Source: Clavelina lepadiformis | Lineage: Eukaryota; Chordata; Ascidiacea; Aplousobranchia; Clavelinidae | DNA length: 64,000 bases | Direction of reading: 5' to 3' | Assembly: GCF_947623445.1 (NCBI RefSeq) | Contig: NC_135246.1 | Span: 17,095,856 to 17,159,855, forward strand | Shown: positions 37,498 to 47,896 of the stretch, piece by piece | How positions within the stretch are numbered: the stretch's first letter is position 1 | Layout: the number at the start of each line of letters is the position of its first letter | Notes under the pieces: generated by a model | Databases searched by the model: none | Seen by the model: only the letters and a program-made list of their open reading frames with translations | What the model was told of the DNA's origin: nothing | Made by a program: the position numbers and the translations under genes

Positions 37498-40294
37498 CTA
37501 GCGAAGTTCAAGTATGACTTTGTATGGCTTAGGGCCATAGAAAAGTCCCATATTTCCGTCTCTCATGGTAGGAAGATCCGTAGAACCCGAAGAAATGATA
37601 AATTTTTGCAAAATTCCAACAAAAATGAGGAATACCTCCATCTTGGCAAGAGCTTCACCGAGACAAGCTCGTCTTCCAAGAGAGAATGCAACAACCTTTG
37701 CCGAATAAACAAACTTTCCGTTCTCGTCGATATGGCGACCAGGGTTGAAGACGTGAGGATTGGGGAAGTTTTGTGGGTCAAAATGAACAACATGGATACT
37801 TGATGTTACCTAAAAGACAAACATAACACTTGAATACTTGAAACTTTTCGGTCATGAAGCATAACCTGATATTCTAATTCTACACTTAAAAAAAATTTTC
37901 ATTAGTTATACACAAGTGAAGGAATCAACCAAAGTTTGTTTTTTGTTGGTACGCTTTCCCTGCTAGCTTACTGCTGTTCCTTTTGGCAATGTGAAGCCGT
38001 ACAAAGTTGTGTCTTGTGTCGTTTTGTGAGTAAGCGCAATCGGTATAATTGCGCAATATCTCATCACTTCTTGTATGAAAGCACAAGTTACTGGCATGTC
38101 AAGTCTATGTGCCATTGAAGGATTACCGCTACCTCCTTCAGAAAAAATAAAAGTTAAACAATACATTGTACTTATCACATTATAATTACTCCATAAGCCT
38201 TCTGTACAAGGTACGTTGGCTTTAACCGTGACGGTCTTTCTAACAATAACCTGTAAAAATGACAAAAAATCAAAACAATACTAACCTAAAACTTCGTCCA
38301 CTTCAGCTACAATCTTTTCATGATAATCGGGATAGTTTAACAAACCCAAAAATAACCAAGCTAAAGTTGTACTTGTCGTCTCTGTTCCACCCACAAATAA
38401 ATCACGAACGGTTACCCGTAGTTGAGGGTCCTTCAATTAACCAAATATAGCATTGTTTGCTGCTGTGATTTGGTGCGAGATATAATTTAAATGATGACAA
38501 AACCCACTGTGAAGTATTCTTTTTCTTGTCCATATTTCTGCTCGTACAGAAACGCATCGATGTAGTCACTGATGCAATCAGGTTGGAAGTTCTTCTTGTG
38601 TTTGTCTATCATTGGCCGAAACATGTCTGAATAACGAGGAGATGGAAATAGTTTAGCTGTTTCTTTCCAACAAAACGGATATTTTAATTTTCTAATATTG
38701 GCCTTATTGAGTTGGGGTTTTCCGCTTCGACACATTGCTTAAGAGCGAAAGTTTTGAAAGTCCTTCATATTTAGAAATTCTAACTCATAATATAAGCACA
38801 ACATATACGAACGCGTAAATAGTGTTTTCTTACCTATAATATTAAGTTCTTACCCAGAATTGTGTTTTCACTTTTGATATACTTTTGGCGCACTTGTTTG
38901 AATGGTGGTATAAAGCGAATGTATTTATAGAAGTACATCAAAAATATTAGCAGGCTTTCGTCTTCGATAAACCTTTAACATAAAAATAAGAAAACCTTGA
39001 AGGTGAAATTAAACAAAAAATAAGAAAAACAATTTCTGAGCAAATGTTCTTTAGCGGTGAGAAAATTTTAGCATTATTGGTTTCTAACTTTTTTTAATTA
39101 AAAAAAAAAAAATTACAAATTATAAACAGTTCTGCGCTAAAGAACATTGAAATATCATTAAGGTGTGCTCACTGTTTTGAGACGAGTTCAAATAGTTTTT
39201 TAAATTTCGGATCATCGTAGTCAAATCTTCGTCCAAAAGCAGCAACAGAAATAACGTTGCTGGTCATGTTACCAAAATCAGACTACAAAAGTATTGTTAA
39301 TAATTATGTAGATACCTCAAAAATTTTGTCATTGCTTTAAAAGATAATATTTTCAAATTTTACTTGGAGATTAATCGGTTTTCCAAGCTTAGTCTTCAAG
39401 TAATTTGCAAAGTAGCACAATTCTTCATTGATCGTATTTTCCATTTCTCGTTTTCCAACTCCCAGCCTGTTATTGGAAATTGCTTTACTCTCGCTTATAT
39501 TTTTGCATCTTTTCTCAAATAATATGATTTTAATGTTGACGAATGAATTTATAATGAATTTTGTAGACTAATAGTATGCCTTATGAGAAAATAAAAGAAA
39601 AACGTAACGATTCAATTTTCGGAAAAGGATATCTAAAATATCCATCAATGAAATACAAAACAAAGTTTTTCTTTCCCAAAATATAAACATGACTATCAAG
39701 TATACTTTTACCTTTCAGCAAATCTTAAATCACAACCTAGTTACCTTTTCAGTGCTTGAGTGGCAAATTTCCTCTGATTTTGCATTTTGTCGTCGTAATC
39801 AACGAAAGCTACGCCGTTGTCGCCCAATGCCTCATGGAAAAGACCCAGTGTCGTCCTTCCAGAAAAAACGTCTCCTTGTTTCACAAAAGCCTATTTGCAT
39901 TATGCAAATATACCACAGTATATCATAATCTGATTATACATACCCGTCACAGTGCACAAACCTTCGTACATGCTTCTTAACGTTGTTGCAACAAACCACT
40001 CACCGTGTTCAAGGCATCGTACGTATTAAGAAACACAGTGTCTACACCTGCCATCCTTACTGACATGACGGGGCCGTACTGTTTACTCCATTTTAAAAAC
40101 ACTTTTTGTGGATTTTCTCCCAACCATGGAAGTACACCAAGTATCGGAATTCCACGCGGACCAGGAGGAAAGTTATAATGGGGTTTCTTCCACCAATGAT
40201 AAAAAGCTACAGTTGAGAGGACAGCAACAATTGTCCAAGCGTTTGCAACCGAGAGCACCCTCCATGAAAGTGTAGATGCTAAGCTTGAAATCAT
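37498..40294 (-). CDS. cytochrome P450, CYP2-like, gene E (502 aa)
   Basis: Nine exons: 40294-40004, 39890-39745, 39466-39364, 39282-39173, 38972-38854, 38626-38508, 38430-38286, 38135-37972 and 37809-37498; 1509 nt in frame. It has one extra residue in the membrane helix. Motifs: hinge PPGPRGIPILG, I-helix GGTETTS, K-helix QEVMRYC, FNPGRHIDE, and FSLGRRACLGE with Cys near 448. The C-helix Trp is Met133; the Arg is kept. Gene D is its nearest relative by exons 2, 4, 5 and 8, and the shared downstream block supports duplication of a gene-plus-flank unit. A TATA box lies about 40 nt upstream of the ATG. A decayed exon 9 remains immediately downstream. Confidence 0.93.
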
Positions 40295-40330
40295 TTCAGT
40301 GTTTATCCCAACACTTTTTTAAAGCTTAAG

Positions 40331-40340
40331 TTTATATAGT
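40331..40340 (-). promoter_or_regulatory. TATA box of P450 gene E
   Basis: Minus-strand ACTATATAAACTT lies 37-46 nt upstream of the gene E start codon. It is the best-matching TATA box in the cluster. Confidence 0.5.
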
Positions 40341-43300
40341 TAGTGCAACCAGACGAAAGATTTGGCTAAATAACCTATCAGAGCAACACCGCTATATATA
40401 GCTACTGTGTGAATGAAGATATAAGAGAATTAAGATATGTAAACTTTTGTAAAGTTAAGAAAACCTGTAATGTCAACTTTCGGCATATAATGTCACATTT
40501 TATATAGCTTTCGCGGAAATGCAATCTGAAACGTCCACTTATTGACCAATTCCTCTTTAACCACTTACTATTATACCAGGTTTCATTATTCCTGCTTCTT
40601 TAAATGACGTTCGGCGTAAAGTGAACTATATTAGTTTGCGCGTTTTTTACAGTGAAAGTGAGGAATTTCACAATGACGTAGCAAAGTAATTTGACGTAAT
40701 CTGTTTCCTTGTTTTATCGAGGCAATTATAGCTTTATATCATTGTCATCGTGATTTCTTGATTTCAAAAACTATAAATAAGTCAATTTGTTTCAAACTGT
40801 TTGTACTTCTTCTTTTCTTGCAAAGCTATGCCAAAACAACCAACAAAGACAAAACTATTTCCTCAATTCTACATTATCCTCACTCAAACAGCGGATACAA
40901 AATATCCGGAAAGGATTTGGGGAATTGCGTTACATGCTTTTTTTCACAATTTATATTTTTATCCATTTTTGTTTTAATATTCGTTATTTGTAGCCTATCA
41001 CTACTGCACAAAAAGGGGGCAATAATACTGGCATTTTCGCGTATACATATTGAAGAGTATGGTAATTTATCTGCGTAGTTTCAGATTTTGTAAAAGGGGA
41101 TTTGTTTGTGTAATGGTGCAAGGTCATATCGACCAAAACGTGATAAAAAAGAACACTCAAACAAATTAAGGCGAAATATATGTGTTGCAACGTTATGTTT
41201 GTTTTCTGCAAGCGTGACTTGAACTATTTTTAAAAGCAATACCAAACGTATTGATAAATACATATAAATGTTTTATGAAATTTTTATTGCTTTCGTGCGA
41301 ACGTATTTTTTCTTTTACTTTGAGGAATAAATTGCAACATTTTTTGCTCGCCTTTGAATGCAAACTTTCGAATGTCAAACTATTTTGGCCTGCAAAGGTT
41401 ACCATTTAATCCAGGAAATTACAGGGTTTAAATTGCCAAACAACGTGAGCAGTAGCAAAGCATTCTAGCACGTTTTCGATATATCGGCTACTTAAAAGGA
41501 CACATTTGTAAACAGCTTATAATGAGAGAAGAAAACTTTTATACCAAACAAAACAATGATGTTATATGCTGTAAATATCTGTTGCCATGTCCTACACAAA
41601 CATTTATTCGATGTTATAGATCAAGAACTCAAACTTCACTTCTAGGTTTACCCGAACGTTCGCAGTTTTGTCAAACTATAGAAAAAAAACTTATGACTTA
41701 TACGTCTACGACTTTATTGTATAATGTTTGTGTTTCTGAAGGATGTTTCAAATTTTATTACTTAATTCAACAACATAAATCTACGTATAAGCTATATGAT
41801 GAATATAAACATAAACACACGTATATACAGTATTATAAATAGAAAAAAGATGGAGATGAAATTTCGTAGATTACTTACCACGATATTAAAAATAACCAGT
41901 GGTATGAAAACCAAAGTTTTTCCTTTGCAAAGTACTAGACTATCAATTCTTTTCTGCAAACTTACACAAAAATGTATTTTCTTATTTTGATTTAATTACA
42001 AACAATCCTTAATTTCGCATGATAAGTGGTTTTGGATAATTTTTGTACAGATGATGTGCTTGTACATTGATAACTCATTTACGTATTTTCAAAACTTGTA
42101 ACACTTCACTCGTTTCTGTGTATTAGATGAGCGATAACACCGGTCAAAATGTACAACATTGACGTGTATACGTTGATGGAACATTATGATGATTAATTCT
42201 GCTTGTCTGGTTTTGGGGCACGTTGTTTTCAAACGATGTTGACCTTTTCAATAAAGTCCATATGATATTTTTATGGAAAGATTTAAATCTGCTTGTATTC
42301 TGACGCTCATTACTCACTTTACCATGACATTCGTTTATATATGTAAAGTAGTTTGAATCGGGGGAATTTGGAATAAATCTGGAAAGTTTTAGCATTTTAA
42401 ATAGCCAAACAACGTGAACAACAACAAAGCATCTTATCACGTTTTCAATGAACGTAAAAGGCCACATCGCAAAGAGTCTATAACGGGAGGAATAACGCTT
42501 GTAAACAAGAATTTGCAGCTTGTGTCGGTCACACAAGCTGCATTTAATCTTAGATATTTTTCTCACATTTGACAGATTTCATTCTTCTTTGCATTTTTGG
42601 AATCGTCTGGCCGATTACAATGACATCAGTTCATGTGGTTTCCACGAACGCATGTGTACAGAATTTCGCCCATGGTCAGCCTACGTCCTTGGTCACTTAA
42701 AGCGTTCAAAACATTTCGACTTTTTTTTCGAAGCTTTTGAGTACTGGACCAAGTAACAAGATTACAGTGGAGAGTACAAACGCTTTGCACCACCCAGTGT
42801 TCGTTTCTAATTTATTTGACAATTAAGATTTACGTAGATGTAACTTCGAAGCAACCTCAAAATAGAACAACGTTTGTACATGTAATTTATGAAGGCAACT
42901 GTTTACTGAGTAATGTTTTTCCTTCTATTTTAGGTTTTACTCTTACGGGTCATATTGAGATTTCTGGAACCGGGGCTTTCAGTTCCTCATATGTCTCTTT
43001 TTGGTGATTTCTCCAAGCATAGCCTAACTATAACTCTTGCTTAAATCTTGTGTTTATTCTGTGGGCTTTTGCCATTAAACATATTCTTACTGTTCCAATT
43101 TATTGCGATAATAACAAAACGAGCGTAAATTTTGATATAACCTATAACTTTTTGAAAAGTAACTTTTTTTGGACCTTACATTATAATCTCTACTGGGGGT
43201 GTAACATTATACTAAATTTACTGTATATAAACAAGTAAATAATTAGAAAACGTGCTTCACAGGGATCGTGATATGTTTAAACTATAAAGGTGGCACAGAA

Positions 43301-44676
43301 CGATAAGACCCTGAGAAGAGAACGTGAGGAAGGAAACACGTTCTGCACTTGTTGTAATTAAGCTGTTGCAACAATTTGGTATAATAAACTGCCCCAATTT
43401 ACAGTAGGAATGCAATAAATTCTCTGCAAAACAAAGAAAAGTAGGCTATAGAATATGGCTTCACCAATAATAATCAAAGCAAAGTATAAGTGGCTTCTTG
43501 TCTAAAGACGTTAATTTCAAGCAAAATGAATTTAGTAAATGCAAATTATTAACAAGTTTCCGCAAAAAAAAAAATTAAAAAAAAGAAACAATTGTTAAAA
43601 GCATAGGCCTATGTATTGAAAACGAAGTTTTAAGTTGAACATTGATGGAATGTGACTTTAGTTGGCCCAAGATTCTAGTTTTGAGTTCAGCGAATCATTG
43701 CAGGAGTCTGAGTTATGTGATGTTGTGAAGTTATAATAATAATTTAAGGTAGAAGGATATTTGGAGTAATTGCATTTAATTCAGAATTTTGTTCAGATTT
43801 CAGAAAATAATAGTTTAAGGTATAGGCCTACACTAACTTAAACTAAATACCAAACGTCAGCGGCTTTTATCATGTGGGAGTTTTTGAATAACAACGTTTT
43901 GAGTCATTTCACATCATTTTAAAACAAATCAAGGAATTAGTCTTTTTTCTAAGGTTGGACTGGTCGGGTCCTTCCATTTGTATTAGACTATTTCGTTAAA
44001 TTTCGCTTTCAAACAACGTAAAAAGAAGTTGGGCCTACTCGCTGACATGTTACGTTGTTTGCAACGTTTTTACAAGAGACAGCTTCGACGTAGACCACAC
44101 ACCTCTTCGGATATCCTGGGCCGAATTTCAAAGTTGTTCTACTCATAAGTTTGGATAAAGAACTTGTCGTAGCCTACAGCAAGCAAGTTTTAAGCAGTAA
44201 TTTACCGGAGAAACATTTCAATTTTCGGGAACGTCGATGTAAACGGTGGAAAGAGTGTAAGCAAATAATGCTCGAATTCTGTAAAGACATAAAGCTATAC
44301 GCCCTAAGAAACACATACAGTAGTCATCACTTGGAAACATCTCCATATCACGTTTCAATTACAATGTTATTAAGCCAATGGGTTCGCCTGCCCTATACAG
44401 TGTTTGGTGTTTGGTCAAGTCCATCACCTAATCTCTATTGGAGAAAAAAACGCACAAATAGTTTATGTTTAAGACAATAGACTGTGTGTATATCATCGAT
44501 GCATCGGATTGTCCACATTTCTTCACAGTAGGCTATTCTACAAATTGTAAAAATTGGCAATAAGGTAATGGCAGATTGATTTAACTTGGCGAAATATGCT
44601 GGCATTAACTTAGCATTATTTGGTATTAACTTAGCATCATTTAGCATTATTTAGCATTACTTGGCATTTACTGGAT
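40341..44676. other. large intergenic region between genes E and F
   Basis: 4.3 kb with no supported gene. It contains a diverged direct duplication: about 41425-41520 and 42385-42480 share GCCAAACAACGTGA, then AGCAAAGCAT-like and CACGTTTTC blocks. Several open frames of 60-140 codons occur on both strands, but none has a motif, signal peptide or splice context that I would defend. Confidence 0.45.
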
Positions 44677-47629
44677 TCAACGGAGGTGAAGTTTGAGCTT
44701 GTATGGCTTGGGGCTGAAAGCAACACCGTTATGCCCATCAGTCAAAGAGGGAAACTTGAAGGATCCCGGAGTGATGGTAAACTTCTGCAGAATCCCAACG
44801 AACACTAGGAAGACCTCCATCCTGGCAAGACTCTCACCGAGACACGCGCGTCTTCCAAGCGAGAAAGGAATGACCTTTGGCGAATAAACGAACTTTCCGT
44901 CCTGGTCGATATGACGACCTGGGTTGAACTCATGAGGATTTGGCCAAGTGTTTGGATCAAAGTGAGCGGCGTAAATGTTTGGGGACACCTAGTTTCATAA
45001 AAACATGGACCACAGGTTATAAGAAGTAAAATATTAATCAAGCAATTAGGATTTATGAAGGTACGCAAGCAGTAGTCTACAACTCTACATTACGAGACAA
45101 AACTTCTCTTTCCGACTACAAGTTTTAACGCGCAAGCATTACCTATATTTTATGGTTGTTGACTTACGGTCGTATTTTTTGGCAAAGTGAATCCATTCAG
45201 AGTTGTGTCTGTGGTCGTTTGGTGCGGTATCGCGTTCGCAAATAAAATGCAATATCTCATCACTTCTTGTATGAAAGCACAAGTTGCTGGCATGTCAGAT
45301 CTATGAGACATCGACGGATTGGTGCTGCTTCCTGCACAACGCGGTCGTTTTAGTTTACGGCAACCATTTCACATTTCTTTTCATTGAATCAAAATGATAA
45401 TGATTTTGTTGTTATAATGATAATTAATAATATAACAAACAAATAGACAAGTTTTTTCTAGTTTTGCTGTTTATGAAAGCAAAAACTTGGAAGGCGGCTA
45501 TTTATTTCATGTAATTCATCTCATTAACTAATGTTCAGGCAATACAGTTATAGTGCTGATTTACCTAAAACTTGGTCTACTTCTGTTACAATGTTCTTGT
45601 GGATATCCGGATAGTTTAACAAACCAAGAAATAACCAAGCTAAAGTGTAGCTAGTGGTTTCTGTTCCAGCTTCAAATATATCCCGAACAGTAATATGTAA
45701 CTGCTCGTCCTAATTCCATAAGCATAAATGCAGTACTGTATATGGTAATATATATTTTATTTTTGTGTTTTTCTTCCTTTTTTCTTTACATAAGTATCCT
45801 CAAAATCAATACCGTAAAATACTCTTTTTCTTTTCCATATTTTTGCTCGTACAGAAACGCGTCGATGTAGTCTCCGATGCAATCAGGTTGAAAGTTCTTC
45901 TTGTGTTCATCTATAATTGGCTGAAACGCATCTAAAAACGTAAAATATAAATTGTTTTTACAGCACAGAAAGTTTTATTAATGTTTCTTGTTGAGCAATA
46001 AACTTATAGAAGCGCAAATTATCTACCACCAATGAATTTTTCTGCTTGCAAAAACCGTTGATGAGCTCCTTTAAATGGCGGTATAAAGCGAAGGTATTTG
46101 TAGAAATGCATCAACAAAACCAGCAAAGTTTCATCCTGAACGTACCTGCGAGTAAACGTAAAGAGAATCTTAAAAACGTCATTTTAACAATCTATAATTC
46201 ACTACAGTATATGATGCAGTTGTCACCCATACAATGTGTCCAGCACATGAAGCGTTACATGATTGGGCTGGGTTAAATGTTACTTGATTGTATGTTTAAA
46301 GGCTCGTTGACCGAGTGATTCGAGTGCTGGCCCCGCTATAAATGCGGCTCTGGTCGGTGTCCGACACCTAGTGGCGCTATACCGCCTTGGGCAAGGCATT
46401 AACGACATTTGCTCCTGTTCAGTGGACCTGGTGAACAATTCTAATTTCGGGCAATACCATATAGGCCTATACAATCATAAAGTAATATATAAAAAGTGTA
46501 TTATAATCGGAACTTGCACAAAGGCCTTGCTCGGTAACCGGGGCCTCGAGGAATCATTATCGAGTTTAAAGTCGTGTAAAGTCTTTCCTCAGATGTCTGT
46601 CTCATAGATCTGACATTTGTTGTTTCAGAAAAAAAGCCCTACCACTGCTGCAATTACCAAACACTTGTATACGTAAAATTACCGGGACACTCACTCGTTT
46701 TTTAGAACTTCAAAAACTTCTTTAAACTTTTGATCGTCATAGTCAAACCTTCGTCCAAATGCCGTAACACAAATGATATTTCCGATCATATTGTAAAGAT
46801 CCAGCTGTAAAGAATTGTCTAAGTTAGTTGCGAGAATCCATTAAAGTAACTCTTACCTCAAACCTCCAAGTCTATCGGCTTTCCAACTTTGGTTTCCAGA
46901 TGTTTTGCAAGGTGGCGCATTTCCTCATTGACAACATTTTCCATTTCACGTTTTCCCATTCCTAGGCTATTATGCCAAATAGAGCATGAAATAAAGTTTA
47001 CAATTAAATTTCAACCGACAGTTTCATTCACGTCACCTTTTCAAAGCTTGCATTGCAAATTTTCGTTGATTTAACAATTTTCCACCGAAATCAACATAGA
47101 CCAAACCATTAAACTTCAAGACGTCAGTAAATAGTTCCACTGCTGGCCTTCCAGAGAAATTATCTCCCTGTTTAACGAAGGCCTGTGCAAAAGCAACGGT
47201 TTGAAACAAATAAATGAAGTTTAAAACTGTTTTTTGTGTTTACTAAGTAAATGAAATTGCATCAATGTAAATAAAACAAAGATAAATAAAAAGCTGGCAC
47301 AACAGGATGTATAAAATATAGTAGCAAAAGCCTATAATCACCGTATTTATGGCATCATACGTATTGAGAAACACGTTATCTACTCCTGCCATTCTTACTG
47401 ACATGACTGTTCCGTACTTTTGACCCCAATCGAACAACACTTTCTGTGGATCACCACCCAACCATGGAAGTACACCAATTATTGGAAGTCCACGCGGACC
47501 AGGAGGAAAATTAGGATGAGGCTTTTTCCACCATTCATAAAAAGACACTGCTAGTAGAGCTAAGATGGTCCAAACATTTAAAGCTGAATTCACCATCCAA
47601 AACATGGCGTCCACCGCATTAGAAAACAT
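44677..47629 (-). CDS. cytochrome P450, CYP2-like, gene F (501 aa)
   Basis: Nine exons: 47629-47342, 47182-47037, 46966-46864, 46804-46695, 46145-46027, 45931-45813, 45709-45565, 45331-45168 and 44988-44677; 1506 nt in frame. Motifs: hinge PPGPRGLPIIG, I-helix AGTETTS, K-helix QEVMRYC, FNPGRHIDQ, and FSLGRRACLGE with Cys near 447. The C-helix Trp is Leu132; Arg136 is kept. Two splice donors are weak: exon 1 ends at GTGATT, and exon 3 must use GTTTGA to stay in frame although a stronger GTAAGAG lies seven bases on. The exon 8 end (LPKNTT) differs from the LPKGT of the other five. A SINE-like repeat sits in intron 4. The gene appears intact if the weak donors work. Confidence 0.9.
46300..46600 (+). 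repeat. tRNA-derived SINE-like repeat in intron 4 of gene F
   Basis: The head GGCTCGTTGACCGAGTG, followed by AATGCGGCTC and GGTGTCCGACACC, resembles degenerate A and B promoter boxes. The rest shares GGGCAAGGCATTAA, AACTTGCACAAA, CTCGGTAACCGGGG and CTTTCCTCAG with 6490-6790. It is oriented opposite to gene F. Confidence 0.55.
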
Positions 47630-47654
47630 GCTGAAGCGTATGTTACACCTATAT

Positions 47655-47663
47655 CCTTATAAA
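47655..47663 (-). promoter_or_regulatory. TATA-like box of P450 gene F
   Basis: Minus-strand TTTATAAGGATATA lies 26-34 nt upstream of the start codon. It shares TATAAGG with the box of gene A, with similar spacing. Confidence 0.45.
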
Positions 47664-47896
47664 GCAAAATGTAGCTTAAGATACATCATATTAATAAACT
47701 GATAGTCTGAAAACATCAAAAGCCCTTTCAAAGAATGCCAAACACCAAGATACAGTGACCCAATTACATTGCTTTAGTATGAGGTAAAATCACTAAAACA
47801 ACAACTACACGAAATAAACCCTTTAAGGTTGAAAAAGCAATACCGACTGAAATTGTAAATGCTGCAAAAGTGTCTGTTGCTGTCGCCCATTTCTAC

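Noticed and set aside
42144-42566. 140-codon minus-strand open frame
   Set aside because: Overlaps the duplicated block at 42385-42480, has no motif and no codon bias; probably chance.
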